64,000 bases of DNA from Burkholderia sp. BCC0506 (GCF_902833145.1 NZ_CADFEN010000004.1:62001-126000); one strand, 5' to 3'. Shown: positions 9,280-19,367, numbered from the stretch's first letter. Numbers and translations: made by a program. The notes: generated by a model not told the origin, from the letters alone.

Positions 9280-9503
9280 GAAGATGATCCGAAATGGTGC
9301 GAAAGCGGCACGAGCGGGGCGCGGACGGCGCAACGGCGGACCACGCCGCTCAGGATCGCCCTGCAATGCAAATTACATTCCAGTCCGCGCGGCGGGAATA
9401 CGTCGATTGACGTATTTCGATCCTCAAATTGGCTTTCTACATTGCGTCCAACCTCGACCCAGCCCGCAGCGCCTCGCGCCGGGCACCCGATAAGGAGAAC
9501 GTG
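9280..9503. promoter_or_regulatory. Divergent promoter region of the amide cluster
   Basis: This 224-bp interval separates the leftward sensor/regulator pair from the rightward transporter/amidase operon and must contain both promoters. The segment 9360-9445 has lower G+C than the rest and includes the perfect inverted repeat listed at 9397-9416. AAGGAG at 9492-9497 is the ribosome site of the substrate-binding protein gene. No canonical sigma54 element was found. Confidence 0.6.
9397..9416. promoter_or_regulatory. Inverted repeat AATACGTC-N4-GACGTATT, candidate response-regulator operator
   Basis: A perfect dyad with 8-bp arms and a 4-bp spacer, 88 bp upstream of the transporter operon start codon. 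LuxR/NarL-type regulators commonly bind such TAC-centred dyads. The only such regulator nearby is encoded at 4848-5891, so this is the most likely binding site; that link is inference. Confidence 0.5.
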
Positions 9504-10778
9504 ATGTCCGCAGACGATCGACTCGATGATGACGCCCGGATGCCTTCGCCGCTGCGCCGGAAAATGCTCGGCGGTCTCGCCGCCGCGCCGCTGATGGCGC
9601 TGGGCCTGCCGCGCGGCGCGTGGGCGCAAACGCCGCCCACGGCGAAGGTCAACACCACGCGCCTCGCGGTCACGGACACCACGGTGACGGTCGGCCAGCT
9701 CCACTCGGCCACGGGCACGATGGCGATCTCCGAAACCGGCTCGATCCAGGCCGAACGCCTCGCCATCGAGCAGATCAACGCGATGGGCGGCGTGCTCGGC
9801 CGCAAGGTGCAGATCATTCAGGAGGACGGCGCCTCCGACTGGCCGACCTTCGCCGAAAAATCGAAGAAGCTGCTGGAGAACGACCACGTCGCGGCCGTGT
9901 TCGGCTGCTGGACGTCGGCCTCGCGCAAGGCGGTGCTGCCGGTGTTCGAGAAGGACAACGGGCTGCTCTATTACCCGACCTTCTACGAAGGCCTCGAACA
10001 GTCGAAGAACGTGTTCTACACGGGCCAGGAAGCGACCCAGCAGATTCTGTGGGCGCTCGACTGGGCGTCGAACACGAAAAAGGCCAAGACCTTCTTCCTG
10101 ATCGGTTCCGACTACATCTGGCCGCGCACGTCCAACAAGATCGCGCGCCGCCATATCGAACAGCATCTGCACGCGAAGGTGGCGGGCGAGGAGTATTACC
10201 CGCTCGGCACGACCGAGTTCGCGTCGCTGATGAACAAGATCAAGCTCGCGCGCCCGGACTGCATCTTCGCGACCGTGGTGGGCGGCTCGAACGTGGCGTT
10301 CTACAAGCAGCTCAAGGCCGCGGGCATCACGCCGCAGAAGCAGTTCCTGCTGACGCTGTCGGTGACCGAGGACGAAGTGCTCGGCATCGGCGGCGACAAC
10401 TTCGCGGGCTTCTATTCGTCGATGAAGTACTTCCAGTCGCTCGACAACGACAACAACAAGAAGTTCGTCGCGGCGTTCAAGGCGCGCTACGGCCAGAAGT
10501 CGGTGATCGGCGACGTGACGCAGGCCGCCTATCTCGGCCCGTGGATCTGGAAGGCCGCGTGCGAGCGCGCGGGCAGTTTCGACGTGGACAAGGTGGTCGC
10601 GCATTCGGCCGGCATCGAGGTGGCGAACGCGCCGCAAGGCTACGCGAAGGTCGATGCGAACCATCACCTGTGGAGCCGCTCGCTGATCGGCCAGGGGCAG
10701 GCGGACGGCCAGTTCAAGGTCGTCGCGCAGTCGGATCAGCCGATCCAGCCGAATCCGTTCCCGAAGGGCTACATGTAA
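9504..10778 (+). CDS. Urea/short-chain amide ABC transporter substrate-binding protein (UrtA/FmdD-like)
   Basis: 424-residue periplasmic binding protein of the branched-chain amino acid/urea type. The N terminus has a twin-arginine-like signal (PLRRKMLGG, then a hydrophobic stretch ending GAWAQ). The mature part shows features shared by UrtA and FmdD: GQLHSATGTMAISETG near the start, FGCWTSASRKAVLPVFE, and LLYYPTFYEGLEQS. It captures urea or short amides for the permeases encoded directly downstream. Start 9504 has AAGGAG seven bases upstream. It is the first gene of a rightward operon ending in two amidases, which favours amide over urea as substrate; no urease genes are present. Confidence 0.9.
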   Translation: MSADDRLDDDARMPSPLRRKMLGGLAAAPLMALGLPRGAWAQTPPTAKVNTTRLAVTDTTVTVGQLHSATGTMAISETGSIQAERLAIEQINAMGGVLGRKVQIIQEDGASDWPTFAEKSKKLLENDHVAAVFGCWTSASRKAVLPVFEKDNGLLYYPTFYEGLEQSKNVFYTGQEATQQILWALDWASNTKKAKTFFLIGSDYIWPRTSNKIARRHIEQHLHAKVAGEEYYPLGTTEFASLMNKIKLARPDCIFATVVGGSNVAFYKQLKAAGITPQKQFLLTLSVTEDEVLGIGGDNFAGFYSSMKYFQSLDNDNNKKFVAAFKARYGQKSVIGDVTQAAYLGPWIWKAACERAGSFDVDKVVAHSAGIEVANAPQGYAKVDANHHLWSRSLIGQGQADGQFKVVAQSDQPIQPNPFPKGYM

Positions 10779-10833
10779 TCCGTCAACCGCAGCGGCGCGG
10801 CGGCCGATGACGCCGCCGCGCGAGGAGCGTTCG

Positions 10834-11751
10834 ATGTCCGCAACCGATATTTTCAACATCACGCTGATGCAGGGCTTCGCCGGCCTGAGCCTGTTCAGCG
10901 TCCTGCTCCTGATGGGGCTCGGGCTCGCCGTGATCTTCGGCCAGATGGGCGTGATCAACATGGCGCACGGCGAATTCATGACGATCGGCGCGTATACGGT
11001 CTACCTGTTTTCGTGGTTCTCGCAGAACGTCTGGCACGCGCTCACGCCGGTGTATTTCTTCTTCGCGATTCTTGCGGCGTTCGTGCTGGCCTTCGCGGCC
11101 GGCTGGCTCGCCGAATGGGCGCTGATCCGCCATCTCTACAAGCGCCCGCTCGATACGCTGCTCGCGACCTGGGGCCTGAGCCTCGGCATGCAGCAGGTGT
11201 TCCGCTCGACCTTCGGGCCGAAAGAGGTGAGTCCGGCGCTGCCCGACTGGCTGATGGGTTCGTGGGAACCCGCGCCCGGCCTCGACATTCCGGTGAGCGG
11301 CATGTTCGTGATGGGCCTCGCGCTGCTGATGACGGGCGGCCTGCTGCTTGCGCTCTATCGGTCGCGCTGGGGCTTGCGCGTGCGCGCCACGGTCGCGAAC
11401 CGGCCGATGGCGAACGCGGCGGGCATCAACACGCGGCGCACCGACCGCATGACCTTCGCGATCGGCTGCGGCATCGCGGGCGTGGCCGGCGCGGCCTTCA
11501 CGGCCATCGGCTCGACGGGGCCGACGAGCGGCTCGCTCTATATCGTCGATTCGTTTCTCGTCGTGACGTTCGGCGGCGCGGCGAGCCTGCTCGGCACCGT
11601 GGCGTCGGCGTTCGGCATCGCGCAGATGCAGTCGATCAGCGAGTTCTTTCTGTCGGGCTCGATCGCGCGCGTGCTCACGCTGCTCACCGTCGTGGTGATT
11701 CTCATGCTGCGCCCGCAGGGCCTGTTCGCGTCGAAGGTGCGGCGAGTTTGA
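10834..11751 (+). CDS. Amide/urea ABC transporter permease, UrtB type
   Basis: 305-residue inner-membrane permease of the LIV-H family with about eight membrane segments. The hallmark GQMGVINMAHGEFMTIGAYT lies near residues 36-55, and the C-terminal half contains the loop GIAGVAGAAFTAIGSTGP. The start at 10834 (MSATDIFNI) follows GAGGAG at 10822-10827; an in-frame start nine codons earlier overlaps that ribosome site. It pairs with the UrtC-type permease encoded next. Confidence 0.9.
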   Translation: MSATDIFNITLMQGFAGLSLFSVLLLMGLGLAVIFGQMGVINMAHGEFMTIGAYTVYLFSWFSQNVWHALTPVYFFFAILAAFVLAFAAGWLAEWALIRHLYKRPLDTLLATWGLSLGMQQVFRSTFGPKEVSPALPDWLMGSWEPAPGLDIPVSGMFVMGLALLMTGGLLLALYRSRWGLRVRATVANRPMANAAGINTRRTDRMTFAIGCGIAGVAGAAFTAIGSTGPTSGSLYIVDSFLVVTFGGAASLLGTVASAFGIAQMQSISEFFLSGSIARVLTLLTVVVILMLRPQGLFASKVRRV

Positions 11752-11800
11752 GACCGCGTTCATGCACAAGCCTCATTCACAGCTTCATTCGACTGGAGAG

Positions 11801-12976
11801 ATGGACATGAAACCCATCCAACCCACGGCGGTCGGCGTATCCCCGCGATCCGGCCCCGGTGCGCCGCCGGCCGGCTGGCGCGCTCGCGTGGCGCGGCTCG
11901 ATGCGTCGGGCTATGCGGGCATCGCGTTGCTCGCGCTGCTGATCGCCGTCGTGTTTCCGCTCGTGCTCGACACGTTCCGCCTGAACCTGATGGGCAAGTA
12001 CCTGACCTACGCGTTCGTGGCGATCGGCCTCGTGATCGCGTGGGGCTACGGCGGCGTGCTCAGCCTCGGCCAGGGCGTGTTCTTCGGCCTCGGCGGGTAT
12101 GCGATGGCGATGTTTCTCAAGCTCGAGGCGTCCGATCCGGCCGCGACGCGCACGCAGACCACGCCGGGCATTCCCGATTTCATGGACTGGAATCAGCTCA
12201 CCGCGCTGCCCGCGTGGTGGAAGCCGTTTCATCACTTGCCGTTCTCGATACTCGCGGTGCTCGTCGTGCCGACGGCGCTTGCGTTCGTGATCGGCTACGC
12301 GATGTTCAAGCGGCGCGTGGGCGGCGTGTACTTCGCGATCATCACGCAGGCGGTCGCGCTGATCCTTTCGGTGCTCATCATCGGCCAGCAAGGCTATACG
12401 GGCGGCGTGAACGGCATCACCGACCTGCGAACGCTGCTCGGCTGGGACATTCGCACCGATCACGCGAAGCTGATCCTGTATTTCGTGAACGCCGCGCTGC
12501 TGATCGGGGCGCTGCTCGCCTGCCGCTGGGTTCAGCGCAGCAAGCTCGGCACGCTGCTGCTCGCGATGCGCGACAAGGAAGACCGCGTGCGTTTCTCGGG
12601 CTACGACGTCGCGATGTTCAAGGTGTTCGCATTCTGTCTCGCGGCGATGCTCGCGGCCATCGGCGGCGCGATGTTCACGCTGCAGGTGGGTTTCATGTCG
12701 CCGTCGTTCGTCGGCATCGTGCCGTCGATCGAAATGGTGATCTACGCGGCCATCGGCGGGCGCATGTCGCTGGTCGGCGCGGTGTACGGCGCGATTCTCG
12801 TCAATCTCGGCAAGAGCTGGTTCTCCGAGAGCTTTCCGAATCTCTGGCTCTATCTGATGGCGGCGATGTTCATCGGCGTGGTGATGGTGTTTCCGAACGG
12901 GCTGGCCGGTCTTTACGACGCGCATGTGCGCCCGCGCGTGCGGCGGCTGCTCGGCGCGGCGAACGAGGAGGCGTGA
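11801..12976 (+). CDS. Amide/urea ABC transporter permease, UrtC type
   Basis: 391-residue inner-membrane permease of the LIV-M family, longer than UrtB-type partners. A proline-rich cytoplasmic N terminus precedes about nine membrane segments. Conserved segments are WGYGGVLSLGQGVFFGLGGY and GRMSLVGAVYGAILVN. The start at 11801 (MDMKPIQ) sits behind CTGGAGAG; the upstream in-frame ATG at 11762 adds 13 unconserved residues and lacks a good ribosome site. It ends four bases before the ATPase gene, indicating coupled translation. Confidence 0.9.
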   Translation: MDMKPIQPTAVGVSPRSGPGAPPAGWRARVARLDASGYAGIALLALLIAVVFPLVLDTFRLNLMGKYLTYAFVAIGLVIAWGYGGVLSLGQGVFFGLGGYAMAMFLKLEASDPAATRTQTTPGIPDFMDWNQLTALPAWWKPFHHLPFSILAVLVVPTALAFVIGYAMFKRRVGGVYFAIITQAVALILSVLIIGQQGYTGGVNGITDLRTLLGWDIRTDHAKLILYFVNAALLIGALLACRWVQRSKLGTLLLAMRDKEDRVRFSGYDVAMFKVFAFCLAAMLAAIGGAMFTLQVGFMSPSFVGIVPSIEMVIYAAIGGRMSLVGAVYGAILVNLGKSWFSESFPNLWLYLMAAMFIGVVMVFPNGLAGLYDAHVRPRVRRLLGAANEEA

Positions 12977-12979
12977 AGC

Positions 12980-13723
12980 ATGAGCAATACCGACTTTCTG
13001 CTCGCGATCGAAGACCTGACCGTGTCGTTCGACGGCTTCAAGGCGATCGATTCGCTCAATCTGTATCTCGAACGCGGCGAGCTGCGCGTGGTGATCGGCC
13101 CGAACGGCGCGGGCAAGACCACGCTGCTCGACCTCATCTGCGGCAAGACGAAGGAAACGGCGGGCAGCATCAAGTTCCGCAACGAGGAAATCACGAACCT
13201 CGCGGAATTCCGCCGCGTGCGCAAAGGGATCGGGCGCAAGTTCCAGACGCCGTCGATTTACGAAAACCTGAGCGTGGCGCAGAACCTCGAAGTGTCGTTT
13301 CCGCGCGGGCGCAGCGTGTTTGGGGCGCTGGCCTATCGCGAGGACGCCGAAGTGGCCGACCGCGTGCGCGACGTGGCCAATGAAATCGGCCTGGCCGGCG
13401 CGCTCGACCAGGAAGCGGGGCTGCTTTCGCACGGCCAGAAGCAGTGGCTCGAAATCGGCATGCTGCTGATGCAGGACCCCGAACTGCTGATGCTGGACGA
13501 ACCGATTGCGGGCATGAGCGTGCGCGAACGCGAACTGACCGCCGATCTGCTCGACCGTATCTGCCGCAACCGCTCGATGATCGTGATCGAACACGACATG
13601 GCGTTCGTGGAGCGCATCGCGCACAAGGTCACGGTCATGCATCAGGGGAAGATCCTCGCGGAAGGGCCGATGGCGCAGGTGCAGGCCGACCCGCGCGTGA
13701 TCGACGTCTACCTGGGCCACTGA
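12980..13723 (+). CDS. Amide/urea ABC transporter ATP-binding protein, UrtD type
   Basis: 247-residue cytoplasmic ABC ATPase of the LIV-G/UrtD class. The Walker A region is GPNGAGKTTLLD (about residue 38), the signature is LSHGQKQWLEIGM (the His in place of the usual first Gly is normal for UrtD proteins), and the Walker B region is LLMLDEPIAG, followed by the H-loop VIEHDM. It starts three bases after the previous stop, with GGAGG upstream. It forms a heterodimer with the UrtE-type subunit. Confidence 0.92.
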   Translation: MSNTDFLLAIEDLTVSFDGFKAIDSLNLYLERGELRVVIGPNGAGKTTLLDLICGKTKETAGSIKFRNEEITNLAEFRRVRKGIGRKFQTPSIYENLSVAQNLEVSFPRGRSVFGALAYREDAEVADRVRDVANEIGLAGALDQEAGLLSHGQKQWLEIGMLLMQDPELLMLDEPIAGMSVRERELTADLLDRICRNRSMIVIEHDMAFVERIAHKVTVMHQGKILAEGPMAQVQADPRVIDVYLGH

Positions 13724-13757
13724 GTCGGCCACCGAACGACAACACGGAGGACACATC

Positions 13758-14447
13758 ATGCTGGAAGTCGACGATCTCGTCGTCAGCTACGGCCAGAGCG
13801 AAGTGCTGCACGGCATCGACTTTTCCGTTGCGCAAGGCGAAAGCGTGGCCGTGATGGGCCGCAACGGGATGGGCAAGACCACGCTGTTCAAGGCGCTGAT
13901 CGGCATGCTGCCCGCCAATCGCGGCACGGTGCGCGTGGCCGGTGCCGATGTTTCGAAGGACGAGAGCTACCGGCGCGTGTCGAAAGGCATCGGCTACGTG
14001 CCGCAAGGAAGGCAGATTTTCGCGTCGCTCACCGTCGAGGAGAACATTCAGACGGGCCTCGAAAACGCGCAGAGCCAGCGCGTGCCCGACGAGCTTTACG
14101 CGTTGTTTCCCGTGCTGTTCGACATGAGAAAGCGCAAGGGCGGCAACCTCTCGGGCGGCCAGCAACAGCAGCTGGCGATCGCGCGTGCGCTCGCGACCGA
14201 CCCGAAAGTGCTGCTGCTCGACGAGCCGACCGAAGGCATCCAGCCGTCCGTCATCAAGGACATCGCCAAGGCGCTCAACCAGATTCGAACGAGCCGCCAT
14301 ATCGCCATCGTCGTGTCTGAACAGGTGCTGAGCTTCGCGCTCGACGTGGCCGACCGCCTGTTCGTGATCGAGGGCGGGCGCTTCGTGCATCAAAGCACGC
14401 GCGATGCGGGCGACACCGACCGCATCCGCGAATACCTGTCCGTCTGA
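13758..14447 (+). CDS. Amide/urea ABC transporter ATP-binding protein, UrtE type
   Basis: 229-residue ABC ATPase of the LIV-F/UrtE class: Walker A GRNGMGKTTLFK, signature LSGGQQQQLAIA, Walker B VLLLDEPTEG, and a C-terminal region ending in REYLSV. The ribosome site ACGGAGGA precedes the ATG. It is the fifth and last transporter gene; the formamidase gene follows after 61 bp, so import and hydrolysis are transcriptionally linked. Confidence 0.92.
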   Translation: MLEVDDLVVSYGQSEVLHGIDFSVAQGESVAVMGRNGMGKTTLFKALIGMLPANRGTVRVAGADVSKDESYRRVSKGIGYVPQGRQIFASLTVEENIQTGLENAQSQRVPDELYALFPVLFDMRKRKGGNLSGGQQQQLAIARALATDPKVLLLDEPTEGIQPSVIKDIAKALNQIRTSRHIAIVVSEQVLSFALDVADRLFVIEGGRFVHQSTRDAGDTDRIREYLSV

Positions 14448-14508
14448 GCGCGGCGCGGCGTTCGCGCGCCGCGCCGTATGTCAATCCGCGAACCCAGGAG
14501 CGAACGCC

Positions 14509-15747
14509 ATGCCCGAGACTCTCATCAAGGTCGATCTGAACCAGTCGGCCTACGAAAACGAACAGGTGCACAACCGCTGGCACCCCGACATTCCGATGGC
14601 CTGCTGGGTCAAGCCCGGCGACGATTTCATCCTCGAAACCTACGACTGGACCGGCGGCTTCATCAAGAACGACGACAGCGCCGACGACGTGCGCGACATC
14701 GATCTGTCGATCGTGCATTTTCTCTCCGGCCCGGTGGGCGTGCACGGCGCGGAGCCCGGCGACCTGCTGGTGGTCGACCTGCTCGACATCGGCGCGAAGG
14801 CCGACAGTCAATGGGGCTTCAACGGCTTCTTTTCGAAGACGAACGGCGGCGGCTTTCTCACCGATCATTTCCCCAGCGCGCAAAAATCGATCTGGGATTT
14901 TCATGGCGTCTATACGAGCTCGCGCCATATTCCAGGCGTGAATTTCGCGGGCCTGATTCATCCGGGCCTGATCGGCTGCCTGCCCGACCCGGCACTGCTG
15001 GAGACCTGGAACGCACGCGAAACCGGCCTGATCGCCACCGCGCCCGATCGCGTGCCGCCGCTCGCGAATCCGCCGTTCGCGGCCACCGCGCACATGGGCA
15101 AGCTCGCCGGCGACGCACGCGACAAGGCCGCCGCGCAGGGCGCGCGCACGGTGCCGCCGCGCGAGCATGGCGGCAATTGCGACATCAAGGACCTGTCGCG
15201 CGGCTCGAAGGTGTTTTTCCCGGTCTACGTGGACGGCGCGGGCCTGTCGGTCGGCGACCTGCACTTCAGCCAGGGCGACGGCGAGATCACGTTCTGCGGT
15301 GCGATCGAAATGGCCGGCTGGGTGCATATGCGCGTGAATCTCATCAAGGGCGGCATGGCGAAATACGGGATTCGCAACCCGGTCTTCCAGCCCAGCCCGA
15401 TCACGCCGACCTATAACGACTACCTCATTTTCGAAGGCATTTCGGTCGACGAGCAGGGCGGTCAACATTATCTCGACGTCACCACCGCGTATCGCCAGGC
15501 ATGTCTGAACGCCATCGAGTACCTGAAGAAATTCGGCTATTCGGGCGCGCAGGCGTATTCGCTGCTGGGCTGCGCGCCGGTGCAGGGGCATATCAGCGGC
15601 GTGGTGGATATTCCGAACGCGTGCGCGACCTTGTGGCTGCCCACGCAGATCTTCGACTTCGACATTCGCCCGAATGCCGACGGCCCGATCCGGCACATCC
15701 AGGGCGGCGTGGATCTGCCGTGTTCGCCGGATCTCGCGACGGCGTGA
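14509..15747 (+). CDS. fmdA: Formamidase, acetamidase/formamidase family
   Basis: 412 residues, close to the 407 of characterised FmdA. It hydrolyses formamide (and more slowly acetamide) to ammonia and the acid, in the cytoplasm. The sequence follows the family through its length: FNQSAYENEQVHNRWHP-like N terminus, HGAEPGDLLVVDLLDIG, PREHGGNCDIKDL with its conserved His/Asn/Cys/Asp cluster, and YRQACLNAIEYL near the end. The start at 14509 (MPETLIKVDL) is preceded by CAGGAG; codons further upstream are unconserved. It lies between the transporter genes and fmdB, the classical fmd arrangement. Confidence 0.93.
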   Translation: MPETLIKVDLNQSAYENEQVHNRWHPDIPMACWVKPGDDFILETYDWTGGFIKNDDSADDVRDIDLSIVHFLSGPVGVHGAEPGDLLVVDLLDIGAKADSQWGFNGFFSKTNGGGFLTDHFPSAQKSIWDFHGVYTSSRHIPGVNFAGLIHPGLIGCLPDPALLETWNARETGLIATAPDRVPPLANPPFAATAHMGKLAGDARDKAAAQGARTVPPREHGGNCDIKDLSRGSKVFFPVYVDGAGLSVGDLHFSQGDGEITFCGAIEMAGWVHMRVNLIKGGMAKYGIRNPVFQPSPITPTYNDYLIFEGISVDEQGGQHYLDVTTAYRQACLNAIEYLKKFGYSGAQAYSLLGCAPVQGHISGVVDIPNACATLWLPTQIFDFDIRPNADGPIRHIQGGVDLPCSPDLATA

Positions 15748-15784
15748 GCGACACACTGCAACGATGAAGGAAAAGGAGGCCGTC

Positions 15785-16120
15785 ATGCCAATCTACGACT
15801 TCGAGTGCGCACGCTGCGGGCCGTTCTCCGTCATGCGCCGCATCGCGGACCGCGAAAAACCGTGCTGCTGTCCCGACTGCGGCGCGCAAGGCGGGCGCGT
15901 CATCAGTGCGCCGTCGCTGGCGCTGATGGGAGGCGCGCGCCGCGCCGCGCACGCGACCAACGAGCGTGCCGCGCACGCGCCGCGCCAGTCCGCCGACGGG
16001 CCGCCGCTGCGCCATCGCGCCGGTTGCAGTTGCTGCTCGGGCGGCGCGGCGAAGCTCGCGGGCACGGCGTCGGACGGCCTCAAGCGGCCGGCGGGACGGC
16101 CGTGGATGATCAGCCACTAA
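15785..16120 (+). CDS. fmdB: FmdB family zinc-ribbon protein
   Basis: 111 residues. The N-terminal zinc ribbon MPIYDFECARCG ... CPDCG places two CxxC pairs about 20 residues apart, as in FmdB. The rest is low-complexity Ala/Arg/His, with a second cysteine cluster GCSCCSGG near residue 85. FmdB was proposed as a regulator in Methylophilus amide operons, but its biochemical role is unsettled. It sits 37 bp after fmdA and 78 bp before the amidase gene, clearly in the same transcript. Confidence 0.85.
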   Translation: MPIYDFECARCGPFSVMRRIADREKPCCCPDCGAQGGRVISAPSLALMGGARRAAHATNERAAHAPRQSADGPPLRHRAGCSCCSGGAAKLAGTASDGLKRPAGRPWMISH

Positions 16121-17224
<1,104 letters not shown>

Positions 17225-17298
17225 GGGTGTGCACCCCGGTGTAATCGAGCGAATTCGTGAAGGTGATGCGCATCGAGCTTTGATTGGCACCACCTGCC

Positions 17299-17336
17299 CC
17301 CGCACCGAAGCCGCACCGAGCGGGTTCCGGTGCGGG
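17299..17336. terminator. Candidate bidirectional hairpin between amiE and a porin gene
   Basis: Arms CCCGCACCG (17299-17307) and CGGTGCGGG (17328-17336) form a stable stem between the converging amiE and porin genes. No T-run follows on either strand, so it is at best a weak or Rho-assisted terminator. Confidence 0.4.
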
Positions 17337-17345
17337 AGTCTGGCG

Positions 17346-18515
17346 TTAGAAACGATGCAACATGCCCAAGCGATAAACCATCTGGTTGGGTCCTGACGAC
17401 GCGCCGGCCGACGCGTCCACGATCTGCGCGTCGTCGAAGCTGGTCCCGGTATGCGCGCCGACGACATGCTGCCACGCACCCTGCACATACAGCGACGTAC
17501 GTTTGCTCAAGTCATAGTCGAGCATCAGGCCGACCTGGTGCCACTTGGGGACATATTTCGTGTCGGACGCGGACAGGTGCGCCATGGTGAACGTGTAGGC
17601 GGCTCCCAGCCAGAGCGCATGAGTGAAGTAGTACTGAGCGTTGAGTTCGAAGTTGTCGAATTTCCACGCATTCCACGTCGCGCCGTTCGGCAGGGCGGTA
17701 TTTTCGATCCATGCATTGCCGGCCGGGTTGTAGACATCGACATGGGACCACGCGGCGCCGACGAGCACATGGGTGAACTGATAGGAAGCGGCTACGCCGA
17801 TGTCCTGCTGCGACGACCCGTTGAAGAGATCGCCACTGGCGACCGCGCCGCCAGCAGCGAGCCCCGGATTGTTGAGCTTCAGATAGGACGCCGCCGCGGT
17901 CAGGTTGCCGTTCTGGTAGTTCAGCGTGGCGCCCCAGACGCGATTGTTCGAGAAGCCGCCGGGCTGGTTGCTGAAGCCGTACATCGCTTCGGCCGTGAGT
18001 CCCCGGTATGTCGGCGTCACATACTTGACGGCATTGTTGACGCGGAAATCCCAGTCCGTATTGTCGTTATCGAACGGGTGGGTAGCGATGTCGCCCGCCC
18101 AGTTGCCGGCCGCCGTGAGACCGCCGAAGCCGAGCGCGTCGACGCTGGTGTCGTACTGGCGTCCGAGCGTGAGCGTGCCATACCGTGATGATGAAAGGCC
18201 CACGAACGCCTGGCGGCCGAACATGCTCGAATCCTGACCGAGCTTGCCGCTGTTCACGTTGAAGCCATTTTCGAGCTGGAAGATGGCCTTGTCGCCGCCG
18301 CCAAGGTCTTCACTGCCTTTCAGGCCCCATCGGCTGCCGAACGTGTCGCCGCTCGACATCTGCCATGCGCGATGGCCGCCCGCATTGCTCGTGAAGTTGA
18401 GGCCTTCGTCGATCAACCCGTATAGCGTGATGCTCTGTTGTGCGTGCGCCGCACCGGCGAGCAGGAGTGCCGGCGCGAATCCGAACCAGGACAATTTCAT
18501 CGTTCGACGCTTCAT
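17346..18515 (-). CDS. Gram-negative porin (outer membrane), first of three
   Basis: 389-residue general porin of the Burkholderiales type: signal peptide ending GAAHAQ, then SITLYGLIDEGLNF (first strand), SRWGLKGSEDLGGGDKAIFQLE, GRQAFVGLSS and GTLTLGRQYD, and a C-terminal strand ending in phenylalanine (LGMLHRF), the outer-membrane assembly signal. A 16-stranded trimeric channel for small hydrophilic solutes is expected. The start at 18515 is preceded by GAGGAACG. It lies just beyond the amide island and converges with it, so it could serve amide entry, but nothing in the sequence proves that. Confidence 0.9.
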   Translation of the reverse strand: MKRRTMKLSWFGFAPALLLAGAAHAQQSITLYGLIDEGLNFTSNAGGHRAWQMSSGDTFGSRWGLKGSEDLGGGDKAIFQLENGFNVNSGKLGQDSSMFGRQAFVGLSSSRYGTLTLGRQYDTSVDALGFGGLTAAGNWAGDIATHPFDNDNTDWDFRVNNAVKYVTPTYRGLTAEAMYGFSNQPGGFSNNRVWGATLNYQNGNLTAAASYLKLNNPGLAAGGAVASGDLFNGSSQQDIGVAASYQFTHVLVGAAWSHVDVYNPAGNAWIENTALPNGATWNAWKFDNFELNAQYYFTHALWLGAAYTFTMAHLSASDTKYVPKWHQVGLMLDYDLSKRTSLYVQGAWQHVVGAHTGTSFDDAQIVDASAGASSGPNQMVYRLGMLHRF

Positions 18516-18879
18516 TTCGTTCCTCTAATGGTGTGGCTGAGTAGTCAGTGCCGGACGGACTGACTTCGATGTTGTCCGAAATGCAATCTCGGCGGACGAC
18601 GCAGTGTAGGCAGAGGGAAAACCGGTCGCCGCAACGTGTATGGAAAGACTATCTTTCAGTATCCGGAAGGGTCGTGCGCAGATCGAAGTCACGCGGAAAT
18701 GTGCGGCGCTTTCGAGTCGCATGGCCGTCGTACGCTGTGCGATGTGTTGTTTTCCATGTTTCGCCGGTTGACATGAAAATTTTATTCGCGTGAAACGTCG
18801 ACATATCGAAACGGCAAAAAAAACGCGCGCGGCCGCGAGGCTCGCGCGCAAAACTCGGAGAACGGTCGACGAAGACGAT
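18516..18879. other. Intergenic region upstream of the first porin
   Basis: 364 bp without a convincing gene. It should contain the leftward porin promoter. The end nearest the DUF4148 gene holds the terminator listed at 18816-18856. A TTGACA on the plus strand near 18768 has no matching -10 element or downstream rightward gene. Confidence 0.5.
18816..18856 (-). terminator. Rho-independent terminator of the DUF4148 gene
   Basis: On the minus strand a very GC-rich inverted repeat (GCGCGCGAG ... CGCGCGC) is followed directly by eight T residues. It lies about 25 bp after the stop codon of the leftward DUF4148 gene. Confidence 0.7.
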
Positions 18880-19185
18880 TCAGTTGCCGCTCGACGCGAC
18901 GGTATTGGCTGCCCCGGCGCAATCGTGCCGGTACTTCTGCATCAGGCGCGCCTGTGCCGAATCGATATCGTCGGGATAGCTGCTCTCGTCGCCGGACGAC
19001 GGGTTGTAGCCGACGGACTCCAGCTCGTTCAGTTCGTTGACGAGCTGCCGGTGGGAGACCGGGCCGTTCGCATGCACGAACGGATAGTCGTGACATTGCG
19101 CCGACGTGAGCTTCGTCTCGGCATGCGCGGAGACGCTCGATGCGAGCATGGCGGCGCAGACGAGGTAACGGACGGGATGATTCAT
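18880..19185 (-). CDS. DUF4148 secreted protein
   Basis: 101 residues: a signal peptide (cleavage expected after SAHA) and a short mature part containing the DUF4148-like signature VNELNELESVGYNPSS. Such small periplasmic proteins are abundant in Burkholderia and have no established function. Two cysteines (in AQCHDYP and RHDCAG) may form a disulphide. The start has AGGAG upstream. The region before it carries two of the NTRAA-N6-TTCAT boxes, placing it in the probable regulon of the nearby two-component system. Confidence 0.75.
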   Translation of the reverse strand: MNHPVRYLVCAAMLASSVSAHAETKLTSAQCHDYPFVHANGPVSHRQLVNELNELESVGYNPSSGDESSYPDDIDSAQARLMQKYRHDCAGAANTVASSGN

Positions 19186-19290
19186 CTTCGGCTCCTGGAT
19201 AGCGTTGGATCGAGGCCGTACGGCAGGATGCCTGCGTCGGCCGCGACACGAAGAGTAGGCACGGCGGACTATCGAAACGGCAGCGCGAGG

Positions 19291-19306
19291 ATGAAACTTG
19301 TTTTAG
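19291..19306 (-). promoter_or_regulatory. Box 1 of the NTRAA-N6-TTCAT family
   Basis: Minus-strand CTAAAACAAGTTTCAT, 106 bp upstream of the leftward DUF4148 gene. The two 5-bp elements start 11 bp apart, the usual spacing for OmpR-family dimers. Confidence 0.6.
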
Positions 19307-19351
19307 GCACGCCCGGATCGGGCTCTGCCGCGGCTGCCGAATGCATGGAAG

Positions 19352-19367
19352 TTAAAGAATCCTTCAT
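19352..19367 (+). promoter_or_regulatory. Box 2 of the NTRAA-N6-TTCAT family
   Basis: Plus-strand TTAAAGAATCCTTCAT, 95 bp upstream of the small secreted protein at 19462. Together with box 1 it makes an oppositely oriented pair in one 276-bp intergenic region. Confidence 0.6.

Noticed and set aside
9427-9446. Sigma54-like promoter TTGGC...TTGC upstream of the amide transporter operon
   Set aside because: GG and GC elements are one base too far apart (13 instead of 12) and sigma54 spacing is strict; no enhancer-binding activator is encoded nearby.
18768-18800. TTGACA on the plus strand as a rightward promoter
   Set aside because: No suitable -10 element at 16-18 bp and no rightward gene follows; the next genes run leftward.
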